A stretch of 64,000 bases of DNA. It comes from Halothermothrix sp. (GTDB lineage: Bacteria; Bacillota; Halanaerobiia; DY22613). How positions within the stretch are numbered: position 1 is the first letter of the stretch; each line of letters begins with the position of its first letter. This document shows, piece by piece, positions 28,699 through 36,684 of the stretch. The notes below the pieces were generated by a model. That model searched no databases. It saw only the letters and a list, made by a program, of their open reading frames with translations, and was not told the DNA's origin. The stretch lies in the NCBI GenBank assembly GCA_016841825.1, contig JAENYK010000010.1, positions 152,764-216,763 of the forward strand. Reading direction: 5' to 3'. Position numbers and translations under genes: made by a program.

Positions 28699-29368
28699 TA
28701 ATCTCACCTCCAGATATTTCTAATACTCGATCAGCATTAGCGTTAACAAAATCCTCATCGTGACTAATGACCACAAGGCCTAATCCCTGGAGTTTCAATT
28801 CTTGCAAAATCTGCGATAATTCTTCTCGTCTGTGAAGATCCAGGCCAGTAGTTGGTTCATCCAAAATTAAAAAAATTGGCTCATTAACCAAAATTGCTGC
28901 CAGAGCTAATCGCTGTTTCTCCCCCCGGCTCAGTCGAAAGGGATACTCATCCTTTAACTCTGCTAAGTGAAATAAATTCAACATTTTAGCAACTTTTTCC
29001 GCAATCTCTCTCTCCGATACTCCCCGAAAATTCAAAACAAAACCGATCTCCTCTCTCACTGACGGAGCAAAAATCTGACGCTCTGGCTCCTGAAAGAGAT
29101 ATCCTACCTTTTGTCCAATTTCACCAAGTTTGAGCCTGGTGGATAGTTTTCCAGCAATCAATACCTGGCCAGAAGTTGGTTTAAAAATCCCCGCCAGAAG
29201 TTTGCCCAGAGTGGTTTTACCTGAACCATTTGAGCCCACAATGGCAGTAAATTGTTGAGGATAAAACTTAGTTGTCATATCCAGAATAACCTGCGTTCCC
29301 TGGGGGTAGGTATAAGCAATCTTATTTACTTCGATAAAAGCTTGCTGTTTATCAGAATAACCCAACAA
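28658..29368 (-). CDS. ecfA: ECF transporter ATPase, second copy
   Basis: About 237 residues. ABC ATPase with Walker A GSNGSGKTTLGKLL, Q-loop YLFQEPERQIFAPSV, signature LSRGEKQRLALA, Walker B IFLILDEPTTGLD and the switch His in VVISHDEDFV. The Q-loop wording with PERQIF is typical of ECF/Cbi ATPases. It overlaps the first ATPase gene. The TTG at 29368 is preferred because a GGGAGG site lies about 9 bases upstream; an ATG at 29416 would extend it into the preceding gene with no clear ribosome site. Confidence 0.92.
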   Translation of the reverse strand: MLGYSDKQQAFIEVNKIAYTYPQGTQVILDMTTKFYPQQFTAIVGSNGSGKTTLGKLLAGIFKPTSGQVLIAGKLSTRLKLGEIGQKVGYLFQEPERQIFAPSVREEIGFVLNFRGVSEREIAEKVAKMLNLFHLAELKDEYPFRLSRGEKQRLALAAILVNEPIFLILDEPTTGLDLHRREELSQILQELKLQGLGLVVISHDEDFVNANADRVLEISGGEIIADQQLHPNDRGE

Positions 29369-30038
29369 AATCTTCCAACCTCCCTTGCCGCAGGACCAGA
29401 ATCCTATCTGCAACATCCAAATTTTTTAGATCATGTTCCACCATGATGATAGATTTTCCAGCCTTCTTTAGATCAAGAATTACTTCCTTTATCCTCTGTT
29501 TTCCAACTTTATCAATCTGAGACATAGCCTCATCAAAAATTAGAATCTCTGGTTTCAAAGTCAAAACCGATGCCAGGGCAATCAACTGTTTTTGACCTCC
29601 CGAGAGATGGTGTGGACTCATATAGCGATAAGCCTCCATCCCCACCAACCTTAATCCCTCTTCAATCCGTTGACCGATCTCCTCCTGTGGAATACATAAA
29701 TTCTCAGGACCGAAAGCCAACTCATCTTCTACTGTGGGGAAAAATATCTGAGTCTCAGGGTTTTGAAACACAATTCCTACCCGGGTAGCAATAGTCGGCA
29801 GATTCATCTCTCTAGTCTGAGAACCTTTAATCAATACCTGTCCCCACATTTCTCCCTGCTGAACAAGGGGAATAATTCCACTCAAACAATAACAGAGGGT
29901 ACTCTTTCCACTTCCGCTCAAACCTACTATTGCTAACACCTGGCCCAGCTCAACCCGCAAGTTTATTTTGTCAAGGATTAATCTACTATGCTGGGAATAG
30001 CAAAAACTTAAATTTCTGGTCTCCAGGGGATAGGTCAT
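29352..30038 (-). CDS. ecfA: ECF transporter ATPase, first copy
   Basis: About 228 residues. ABC ATPase with Walker A GLSGSGKSTLCYCL, Q-loop GIVFQNPETQIFFPTVEDE, signature LSGGQKQLIALA, Walker B ILIFDEAMSQID and IIMVEHDLKNL. It pairs with the following ATPase as the heterodimeric energy-coupling motor of the ECF importer. Walker B ends DEAMS rather than DEPT, common in this subfamily. The ATG overlaps the stop of the preceding exported protein by 4 bases. Confidence 0.92.
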   Translation of the reverse strand: MTYPLETRNLSFCYSQHSRLILDKINLRVELGQVLAIVGLSGSGKSTLCYCLSGIIPLVQQGEMWGQVLIKGSQTREMNLPTIATRVGIVFQNPETQIFFPTVEDELAFGPENLCIPQEEIGQRIEEGLRLVGMEAYRYMSPHHLSGGQKQLIALASVLTLKPEILIFDEAMSQIDKVGKQRIKEVILDLKKAGKSIIMVEHDLKNLDVADRILVLRQGRLEDFVGLF

Positions 30039-30544
30039 TGCACCCCAACCTCAGAGACAAATTTACACCATCTCTGACTAAAAGCGTCTTTACGAATCAC
30101 AACCTGATAAGGTCCAAAACCACCTTCTTCTTTTTTACCCAGAGGTTTGCCATCCCTTTGAAAGACCAGGTATACATTCTGATCATCTAAAACTTCTTCA
30201 ACACTCAAAGCCACCGTATAACCATCAACAGCTTTAACGATGACCATGTCCTTCCCCGTAATCTCCAGACCTGCAGCCGCAAATACATCCTTTAAAGCAA
30301 CACCTGTGTAAGTTACTTGTCGAGGATCTTGCCCATTACTCTTCAATGAAGCGGCAAAATCTTCAACCTGCAGTTCTCTGATTTTTTGCAGATCCATCTG
30401 CACCGAAGTGTCCTCAACCTTCAATGCAATGATAGCATTTTCTTGCATATCCCTCTTTAAAGCTAAATCTCCTCTATTCAGATAAGCGGTTATAGCCATA
30501 ACTAATGCCAAAACGACTACTATTATCAAGATTTTCTTATTCAT
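30035..30544 (-). CDS. Exported single-domain molybdopterin-oxidoreductase-like protein
   Basis: About 169 residues. An N-terminal membrane anchor or uncleaved signal (MNKKILIIVVVLALVMAI) is followed by one small domain of the sulfite-oxidase/molybdopterin-binding type: VTYTGVALKDVFAAAGL, MVIVKAVDGYTVALSVEEV, VYLVFQRDGKPLG and FGPYQVVI, the usual order for short extracytoplasmic members. I see no Cys placed to ligate molybdenum, so a ligand-binding rather than catalytic role is likely. It sits between the phosphatase-like fusion and the ECF ATPases and may capture substrate outside the membrane. Confidence 0.7.
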   Translation of the reverse strand: MNKKILIIVVVLALVMAITAYLNRGDLALKRDMQENAIIALKVEDTSVQMDLQKIRELQVEDFAASLKSNGQDPRQVTYTGVALKDVFAAAGLEITGKDMVIVKAVDGYTVALSVEEVLDDQNVYLVFQRDGKPLGKKEEGGFGPYQVVIRKDAFSQRWCKFVSEVGVQ

Positions 30545-32033
30545 TCTTTCCGCCTCCTTCAGTAATAATATATGGTACGATCAGATCTTCAAACCTGGCG
30601 ACACCATGCAGTCCACCTCCGGGGATTTGATGCATCCCATGATCTGCAGTTATAATTACTTTCCCTGACCATCCCTGAACTAGTTGCGCAATATAGCCAT
30701 CTACTAAGGTAATGAAATCCAATGTCTCATCAGCCAGATCCCCATATTCTGTTCCCAGATCATCCACCCCATGAAAATGTACAAACATCAGAGATATGTC
30801 AGTTGACAGATTCTCCATAGCGGTGGTAAAAATTTCGTCATCCTTTGTTCCATTCCCGTTAGTATCCAGGTTTAAGATTGGCTCTACACCTGTATTCAAA
30901 ATTTTAATATCACCTTCAATCAGAAGGCTCTTTTTCCCGGTCTTTTCCGCGATAGTGAAGATATCAGGAACCAGCATATCTTTTTGTGCACGAGAATAGA
31001 CTCCATTCTTTTCTGGCCCGACCCCAGTAATCATTGCTGCCATCCCTGCATTAGTAACCGGTCGATAGACTGAGAGAGCTTGTTTTGCGGGTTGCAAAGT
31101 GCTCATAAAGGGTAATAATCCATGTTCTACAACATATGTGTATTGATGATAGCCGAAACCATCAATCAAGAATATTAATACTCGTTCGCCTGTTTCGAGA
31201 TAATGCTCAGCATCATAAAAAGTATCAGCAATACTATTGACAGGTGGATTTATCATTATTCCCTGGATGTTATCAATCTCTTCCTTTCTTGTCGGTGAGA
31301 GATAATTAAAACGATTTCCGCTAATCTCCAAAAAACCCTCCTGATGGTATGTGGTTTCTCCTTTTTTCCCAAATACTAATATCTGTCCTTTAGTACCTTC
31401 TGGCAGCAGATCTTTCAACTGCAAAATCCGTTTTCGGGTCAAAATCTTCGTTTGATAATCGATATCATCATTCTCCAATTGTACTGAACCTTCAAAATTC
31501 AGATAGGTTGTGTAAGAATTAGCCAGAGCCTGCCCCGGAGTGATATTTAACAAATTCTTCTCAGTGGTCATCAGATTCATTCCCCGATCCCAATTGGAGC
31601 CGTCTGCAATAATCGTAATCTCCTGTAGACTCTTAATATTACTACTGACTGGGTGATGTAGATTTATCGCTTCCCAGCCATGCTTCTGCGTAAATGTTAT
31701 GTAGCAACCTGTAAGATTATCTCCAGGAAATTCAGCTGTCAAACCATCAGTACCCATTAACTGTATCGTATAACGATCCGTAATCGGTGATGCTTTATCG
31801 ATTAAGCGTCGTAAATCTATCCCCAAGAATTCTTCATTTTGATATACAAACTCATCTGGGTCATATTCTTCCAACCCAGTGATTGCCAGAATATTCTCCA
31901 CGTCTCCCAGGACGATTAATTTTGGAATATACTGCTCCTCTTTCTCGACAAAAAGATATTCATCCAGATAACTCCCTAATCCCAACCCGATTATCAAGAT
32001 AACAATCCCAGTAATAATTAGCTTTAATTTCAT
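30537..32033 (-). CDS. Exported fusion: molybdopterin-like N-region plus alkaline-phosphatase-superfamily domain
   Basis: About 498 residues. The N-terminal anchor (LIITGIVILIIGLGLGSYL) is followed by about 230 residues resembling one or two sulfite-oxidase-like domains (FLGIDLRRLIDKAS, YTIQLMGTDGLTAEFPGDNL, LQLKDLLPEGTKG). From about residue 275 it is an alkaline phosphatase/phosphodiesterase-type enzyme: RVLIFLIDGFGYHQ (metal Asp), VTNAGMAAMITG (nucleophile region), FVHFHGVDDLGTEYG and VIITADHGMHQIPGGG (metal ligands). It probably cleaves a phosphate ester outside the cytoplasmic membrane before uptake, for example from a nucleotide-bearing cofactor; that substrate is inferred. The ATG overlaps the S-component stop codon. 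Confidence 0.8.
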   Translation of the reverse strand: MKLKLIITGIVILIIGLGLGSYLDEYLFVEKEEQYIPKLIVLGDVENILAITGLEEYDPDEFVYQNEEFLGIDLRRLIDKASPITDRYTIQLMGTDGLTAEFPGDNLTGCYITFTQKHGWEAINLHHPVSSNIKSLQEITIIADGSNWDRGMNLMTTEKNLLNITPGQALANSYTTYLNFEGSVQLENDDIDYQTKILTRKRILQLKDLLPEGTKGQILVFGKKGETTYHQEGFLEISGNRFNYLSPTRKEEIDNIQGIMINPPVNSIADTFYDAEHYLETGERVLIFLIDGFGYHQYTYVVEHGLLPFMSTLQPAKQALSVYRPVTNAGMAAMITGVGPEKNGVYSRAQKDMLVPDIFTIAEKTGKKSLLIEGDIKILNTGVEPILNLDTNGNGTKDDEIFTTAMENLSTDISLMFVHFHGVDDLGTEYGDLADETLDFITLVDGYIAQLVQGWSGKVIITADHGMHQIPGGGLHGVARFEDLIVPYIITEGGGKNE

Positions 32034-32599
32034 TTTACCACCTCTGCATTGTTCGGAATAATCACTTTAAACTTGACCAATTGTTTAATCAAATTGTGAG
32101 CAATAATTCCTCCTAATCCTCCAGACAGTGCTGCACTACTCAAACTCAGAATCAGCGGAATTAACGGTAGTCGAAAAAAGATCAGATTAACTAAAAATGT
32201 TCCACTGATATTCGCCGCCACTCCTGCCAGAAAGCAGCAGTTCACACAACAACCCCGATGCCCAATAATCAGTAATACGAAATCAACAGCCAGCCCAGGT
32301 AAAATATAAGTAAACAAACTCATCAATCCATGAGTTCCAAAAATTCCTACAGAAAGAATCACAATGGCTTGTACGGTAGCAATTAAAGTAGCTGTGCCTC
32401 TTTTCCCGACAATTCCTGCCCCCAACACAATCCACAACATATAAAACCCACCAGCGATTACTCCACCAGGTATGAATAGAGGCCCAGTGATAATATGAGC
32501 CAGAGGTACAACTAAAGGTTTAATCGCTATTCCCATACAGGCCATTAAAGCAATGATAACCAGATCAAACATCGAATACCGGGCAAATAATTTTTTCAT
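32030..32599 (-). CDS. ECF transporter substrate-binding S component
   Basis: About 189 residues with five to six hydrophobic helices. The N-terminus (YSMFDLVIIALMACMGIAIK) is the usual S-component start, with small residues in helix 1 for docking on EcfT, followed by GPLFIPGGVIAGGFYMLW, close to the thiamine/HMP-type and related S families. It confers the specificity of the transporter. The neighbours (molybdopterin-like exported proteins, MobB-like NTPase) suggest a pterin or metal-cofactor substrate, but the sequence alone does not decide. GGAGG lies 7 bases before the ATG. Confidence 0.85.
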   Translation of the reverse strand: MKKLFARYSMFDLVIIALMACMGIAIKPLVVPLAHIITGPLFIPGGVIAGGFYMLWIVLGAGIVGKRGTATLIATVQAIVILSVGIFGTHGLMSLFTYILPGLAVDFVLLIIGHRGCCVNCCFLAGVAANISGTFLVNLIFFRLPLIPLILSLSSAALSGGLGGIIAHNLIKQLVKFKVIIPNNAEVVK

Positions 32600-32700
32600 C
32601 TCCAGGCCTCCTTCACCTTTACCCTCGTATAATTAAGGCGGAAAACCCACCTTTAGTAGTGAGATAAAACCCCAGATTTTAAAAAAATGTTGAACTTGCT

Positions 32701-33765
32701 TTACTTTACTGCTTCAATAGTCAATAATCCTTTGACTCCCGTATTGTTTGGTAATCCACTAAAATAGCTTCTGACCCGACCTTTGTCATCTAAATAGATA
32801 ATCCCTAAACTTAAATCTGCTGCATTTACTTCTACAGAATAGCCATCATCTGCAATCAGGCGATAGATTTCATTTTTCACAACTCCCAACGCATCCAATA
32901 TTGTAACCACGTTAATTCCCTCGATACCATCCAATGTTGTTTGTTCTAGTCCTTCTAAAGCTTTAGTCATCGAAATAACTGCTGCATCTGCCTGGATAAA
33001 GTGCAGGATATGTTTTACATACATACCCTTTGGGATTTCCGGGGATAAGAACAGAGGAACATCTGTGCCAGTCACTTTGATGTAACCATTACTAAAAATC
33101 TTTTGATCTTCACTTTTGTTCAAACCATCTACCGCCCGCAGTTGAATCGACGAATCATCTGTCATAGCCAGATTAGTCAACAAATCCTGAACCGAAACAG
33201 CCTGGTCTAAACTCTCATAGTATGTATAGTCCACAGTTTCCAGCTGCCCAACAGCAGTTTCCAGAAAATGAACTCTTTCCACTGCTACCTGTTCGTCTAC
33301 ACCCAGAATTTCGATTTTTACCAGGTTTCTTACCCAATACATTGCCCTTTCTTCGGGAATTACCGCCCGCACTGGTTGACTTTTCTCATCCAGAGGTTCT
33401 CCATCCATCAGATATGCCAGAATAATCTGTCTATTTTGTAAAACCTCAACCGGAACTTCGATTGAATATCCATCACCTGCTACAAAGCGAATCGCTTCTA
33501 AACTACTCTGGGATTTGTCAAATTTAGCTAGCAGATCAGCAAATGTTGGACCTGTAATGGAAAACTTTTTCTCTGTTCCAGAAGAGTTAACCGAGACGAC
33601 GTCTTTTGTTACAGTTGGAAGAGCTTTTAATGCAGCAGCGGTAACTTCAATATCTCCATCACTAAATCCAACAATGACAAGTTTATCTTCTGCCCAGGTC
33701 GTCAAAGATATCGTCAACAGCATAACTAACACCATGAATAATATTCCTCGCAAATTCCTTCTCAT
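32701..33765 (-). CDS. Exported protein with two molybdopterin-oxidoreductase-like domains
   Basis: About 354 residues. A signal peptide (GILFMVLVMLLTISLTTWAED) is followed by a first sulfite-oxidase-like domain (ITGPTFADLLAKFD, IRFVAGDGYSIEVPVEVL, ILAYLMDGEPL, VRAVIPEERAMYWVRNLVKI), and a second, shorter copy of the theme (SVQDLLTNLAM, IQLRAVDGLNKSE, then GINVVTILDALG and YRLIADDGYSVEVN). The pattern of LxxLL-type helix then AxDGYsvev is shared with the 169-residue protein downstream. It is the second gene of the operon; its ATG overlaps the FMN-binding gene's stop by one base (TAATG). No catalytic Cys is evident. Confidence 0.75.
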   Translation of the reverse strand: MRRNLRGILFMVLVMLLTISLTTWAEDKLVIVGFSDGDIEVTAAALKALPTVTKDVVSVNSSGTEKKFSITGPTFADLLAKFDKSQSSLEAIRFVAGDGYSIEVPVEVLQNRQIILAYLMDGEPLDEKSQPVRAVIPEERAMYWVRNLVKIEILGVDEQVAVERVHFLETAVGQLETVDYTYYESLDQAVSVQDLLTNLAMTDDSSIQLRAVDGLNKSEDQKIFSNGYIKVTGTDVPLFLSPEIPKGMYVKHILHFIQADAAVISMTKALEGLEQTTLDGIEGINVVTILDALGVVKNEIYRLIADDGYSVEVNAADLSLGIIYLDDKGRVRSYFSGLPNNTGVKGLLTIEAVK

Positions 33766-34289
33766 TATTCTAGTCCTCCTTTAATTGATGCACAATTTTG
33801 TAAAGCCAGATTAACTCCTCGCAAAACAGCAGCACTGGTTTTCGTTGCCCCTGTAATAGCAACTATCTGATCGGAGCTCTTTGCACTCATCTTGACTAAA
33901 GTAAGGTTTTGACCAGCTTTTTTTCCGATAAAACGCTGTAAAAACCAATCCTCAGTTAAGTATCCTCCATAATCTTCTGATTCCTGATGTTGAAGGATTT
34001 CAACTTCTAGAACCTCTTCTGAATTTACGGCAATGGTAACCAGCAGTACGATTTTGTTTACATAACCATCTGTAATAACCTTTTGCACAATTTTTTTAAC
34101 TCCTTCATCATCTTCAACTATGAATACCTCCGGGATCTCATCTGTTTCAAACTTCTTCAAAGATCCTATCTTCTCTCCAGGCTGTAAGGTATTAGCAATC
34201 TCTGGTATTTGATCTTTTGCACAGAAAAAATATCCTGCTGCGAACAGCACTACTATTAAAACTATACAAATACTAATCCACTTTTTTAT
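33765..34289 (-). CDS. FMN-binding domain protein, probable ATA start
   Basis: About 174 residues. An N-terminal membrane helix (KKWISICIVLIVVLFAAGYF) is followed by an FMN-binding domain of the RnfG/NqrC type: VLEVEILQHQESEDYGGYL, FIGKKAGQNLTLVK and the flavin attachment-like motif VAITGATKTSAAV (S/T-G-A-T-x-T/S). These proteins carry a covalent FMN outside the membrane. The first usable standard start (GTG at 34250) lies inside the membrane helix and has no ribosome site. GGAGGTGA sits 8 bases before an in-frame ATA at 34289 that gives a complete, Lys-rich start to the helix. An ATT start or a sequencing error are alternatives. It is the first gene of the ECF operon. Confidence 0.75.
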   Translation of the reverse strand: MKKWISICIVLIVVLFAAGYFFCAKDQIPEIANTLQPGEKIGSLKKFETDEIPEVFIVEDDEGVKKIVQKVITDGYVNKIVLLVTIAVNSEEVLEVEILQHQESEDYGGYLTEDWFLQRFIGKKAGQNLTLVKMSAKSSDQIVAITGATKTSAAVLRGVNLALQNCASIKGGLE

Positions 34290-34365
34290 CTATCTCACCT
34301 CCTCTTCAAAGCTTTATAAATAATAAATAGCTATTTGGCTAAATCAATCTTACTCAAAAAGAAAA

Positions 34366-34388
34366 AATCCTTTTACAATGGAAAAGGA
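34366..34388 (-). terminator. Intrinsic terminator in the ECF operon leader
   Basis: On the minus strand ATCCTTTT, a 7-base loop and AAAAGGAT form a perfect 8-bp stem followed by TTTTTTCTTTTT. It lies between the structured leader (34453-34546) and the first gene (34289), the usual place for the expression platform of an attenuation-type riboswitch. Confidence 0.8.
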
Positions 34389-34452
34389 TAAAAAATAGGT
34401 AGCAGCAAACAAGCATAGAATGGACAAATAAAACACCATAAACTCTATACTG

Positions 34453-34546
34453 TGCCTAAAAGTCATCTCCTTTCCAAAAAGGAGGCCAGGACGTTTCCAT
34501 CAAAACCCTATCGGTTTGCCTCCATAGACAAATACATCCTTAGGCA
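34453..34546 (-). ncRNA. Structured leader RNA, candidate riboswitch
   Basis: A long-range stem closes the element: TGCCTAAGG (34538-34546) pairs with CTTTTAGGCA (34453-34462), with G-U wobble near the end. Inside are GGAGGC/GCCTCC, an AAACC/GGTTT hairpin, and a competing CTCCTTT/AAAGGAG hairpin. A strong promoter lies upstream and an intrinsic terminator downstream. I cannot assign a class. The GCCTCC...TGGAAAGG stretch recalls the 3' part of molybdenum-cofactor RNAs and the operon content fits, but the match is partial. Confidence 0.6.
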
Positions 34547-34593
34547 GAACAAACTCGGAGTGAATGTATTAAATTATACGACTCTTACTACCA

Positions 34594-34622
34594 ATTATAC
34601 AAAGATTACCTATATTAGTCAA
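34594..34622 (-). promoter_or_regulatory. Sigma-70 promoter of the ECF operon
   Basis: On the minus strand TTGACT (34617-34622), a 17-base spacer and a perfect TATAAT (34594-34599). Transcription should start near 34587, giving a leader of about 300 bases before the first gene. Confidence 0.88.
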
Positions 34623-34691
34623 TCTAGATTGTATTTTAACTATAATAAATTGTAATTAAAATGGAAATTATTCAGACATTAGACAAAATTC

Positions 34692-34723
34692 AACCCCTGT
34701 AAATCCAGTATCATACAGGGGTT
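34692..34723 (-). terminator. Terminator-like hairpin after the RiPP/PKS/export run
   Basis: AACCCCTGTA and TACAGGGGTT form a perfect 10-bp stem around a 12-base loop, 45 bases past the last gene of the long minus-strand run. The minus strand continues GAATTTTGTC, a modest U-rich tail. Confidence 0.65.
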
Positions 34724-34767
34724 TTGCATCAATTTTCTATATTACATATCTTTTCAGGTTTGAAAAT

Positions 34768-35451
34768 CTAAAATTCATATTTGGCAATCAATTCCCCGGC
34801 TTCTTTTGCCTCTGTTGACTCTGCATCTAGTTCAATTACTTTCTTCCAACACTTAATCGCAGTTTCCAGATCTCCGCCCTCTTTCATCGCCAATCCGATA
34901 TTAAGATAAGCCAACCGATACTCTCGAGGCGGCAGATAACCGGGAGTTGCATTTTCCTTATTTATCAGATAAGCAAAATCATTAACTGACTCACTTAGTC
35001 GTCCGAAGACATTATTTGGCAGATTCCAGGTAGTCATCGCCCGGGTCATTCTGATCTCGTAATAATCTGGATAGGCTTCCACTGCCTCATCCATTAATTT
35101 AAGCCCATCTTTGACCTTAAAGTATTTGGTTAATGGATTACTACTATCTCGCCCGACCATGGCCAACAGACTTCCATACCAGGCCTGTAAAGTTTTCAAA
35201 CTTAGATCATCAGGAGCCAGTTCAATCGCTTTCTCAAAATATTTCATAGCTTCAGTTACAGCATCTTTGTCTCCTTCATCACCCAGAGTATGATAATATA
35301 TCCCAATCTCCTTCAGTAATGCTACATTTTCCGGTTCTTTCTCCAACCTGGTTTTCAATTCAGCAATATCTGTATCGGTAGCCAGAACTAGACCTGTCAG
35401 TAGAGAGAGGATTATTAAAACCATACAACTAATCTTTGATATGTATCTCAC
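34768..35451 (-). CDS. Exported TPR-repeat protein
   Basis: About 227 residues. A signal peptide (ISCMVLIILSLLTGLVLATD) is followed by tetratricopeptide-like repeats: ENVALLKEIGIYYHTLGDEG, EAMKYFEKAIELAPDDLSLK and YLNIGLAMKEGGDLETAIKC. It is predicted to be periplasmic and to scaffold protein contacts. It is the last gene of the long run, directly after the Omp85-type barrel gene, and resembles the TPR proteins at 36685 and 41622; all three share a layout with a YPDYYEIRMTRA-type middle section. Start is GTG with AAGGAGAG 6 bases upstream. Confidence 0.8.
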   Translation of the reverse strand: MRYISKISCMVLIILSLLTGLVLATDTDIAELKTRLEKEPENVALLKEIGIYYHTLGDEGDKDAVTEAMKYFEKAIELAPDDLSLKTLQAWYGSLLAMVGRDSSNPLTKYFKVKDGLKLMDEAVEAYPDYYEIRMTRAMTTWNLPNNVFGRLSESVNDFAYLINKENATPGYLPPREYRLAYLNIGLAMKEGGDLETAIKCWKKVIELDAESTEAKEAGELIAKYEF

Positions 35452-35466
35452 TCTTATCTCTCCTTC

Positions 35467-36675
35467 CTAAAAAGCTTCACCAATTACAAAATAGGTGGCA
35501 ATTCCACTATCACCCATAGCTGCTTCCAAACGGAATGTTGTATTAATTGGCATACCTGCACGATAGCGTAATCCCAAACCATAACCTATGCCTGTAGTAT
35601 CCATTGCAAATCCGGCATCCCAATTCCAAGTATTACCTATATCCAAAAAAGCAACTCCTTCAATTCCATAAAAGACTGGATATGCTATCTCAGACTTTAA
35701 CAACAGTTTTTGGCTATTAGGAGCAAGATTAAACACACCCCGAACCCCTTGCAGATGATTTATATTAAATAACTGATAATATGGTGTTTGATCTGTAGTA
35801 ATCCCGTAATCCAACTTGATCGCGCCGGTCAAATCTCCCACCAATTTACTGGTATACTGCCCGCTGAGATTCCCACTAGCATAGATTAGATTCTCATTTA
35901 ACAATTTAGCTACTTCAGCTGTAGCCCCAAAACCATAGCCATGAACAGAATTAAACAAATATTTCCCCTGTAGCTTAATCTGTTTCTGATCAAACAATCC
36001 CAGCTCCGTATCCAGAACTGAATCTTCCAGATTAGTGGCCAGCTGCTCGTTAGTATGGATCACAGTTAAAGCCACACTCTGTCCATCTTCAAATTTATAT
36101 GCTAGACTGGCTGATCCACCAAATCCTTTCAGGGCATAATACTTCTCCTCATACCCAAAAATCTTATTTACAGTTTTAGTCTGATTATACACTTCCACCC
36201 TCACATCAACTGGATAAGCCAGGATATAGCGATCTGCAAAATACACTTTCTGCTTACTCAAACTAAGCTCGGTTCCCAAAGTATTACTCTCTCCCAAAAA
36301 TGCCCGATCTTCCACCATAATATACCAGGGCATAACCCCAAAACCAAACTGATAAGTCCATTCCCCACTAATTTCCACCAACACATTGCACGCCTGCTGT
36401 TCGTCTGAATATAAAGGAAAGACATTTACATTAAAAAATAATTTCTCATCATTCAGAATTTGAACTGCCAATTGTGCTTTTTCGGTCATCTCTTCCTTAG
36501 AATACAGCTCACCAATCTCAAACGGTAATAACGCTAAAATCACATTATTGTGAACCTTCTCATTCCCAATTATCTTAATCTTTTTGATCTCATATTCGTC
36601 GGCTGCCAAAACTATAGCTGAGAAGACACAGATTAAGATCAGAGTGATTATCAATCCAGTTACTTTTTTCACCAT
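35467..36675 (-). CDS. Short Omp85/BamA-like outer-membrane barrel with one POTRA
   Basis: About 402 residues, half the size of BamA. A signal peptide (LIITLILICVFSAIVLAADE) is followed by one POTRA-like domain (IKKIKIIGNEKVHNNVILAL, FFNVNVFPL) and an antiparallel beta-barrel with alternating aromatic strands (TYQFGFGVMPWYI, YALKGFGGSASLAYKF). The barrel ends TYFVIGEAF, the C-terminal Phe expected of a barrel signal. It implies an outer membrane and may be the exit or insertion point for the product of this locus. It lies between two TPR genes in the same run. Confidence 0.82.
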   Translation of the reverse strand: MVKKVTGLIITLILICVFSAIVLAADEYEIKKIKIIGNEKVHNNVILALLPFEIGELYSKEEMTEKAQLAVQILNDEKLFFNVNVFPLYSDEQQACNVLVEISGEWTYQFGFGVMPWYIMVEDRAFLGESNTLGTELSLSKQKVYFADRYILAYPVDVRVEVYNQTKTVNKIFGYEEKYYALKGFGGSASLAYKFEDGQSVALTVIHTNEQLATNLEDSVLDTELGLFDQKQIKLQGKYLFNSVHGYGFGATAEVAKLLNENLIYASGNLSGQYTSKLVGDLTGAIKLDYGITTDQTPYYQLFNINHLQGVRGVFNLAPNSQKLLLKSEIAYPVFYGIEGVAFLDIGNTWNWDAGFAMDTTGIGYGLGLRYRAGMPINTTFRLEAAMGDSGIATYFVIGEAF

Positions 36676-36684
36676 TATTCCTCC

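Noticed and set aside
34453..34546. Firm assignment of the leader as a molybdenum-cofactor riboswitch
   Set aside because: Only the 3' GCCTCC/GGAAAGG part is similar and the rest does not follow the consensus I remember. Left as a structured RNA of unknown class.
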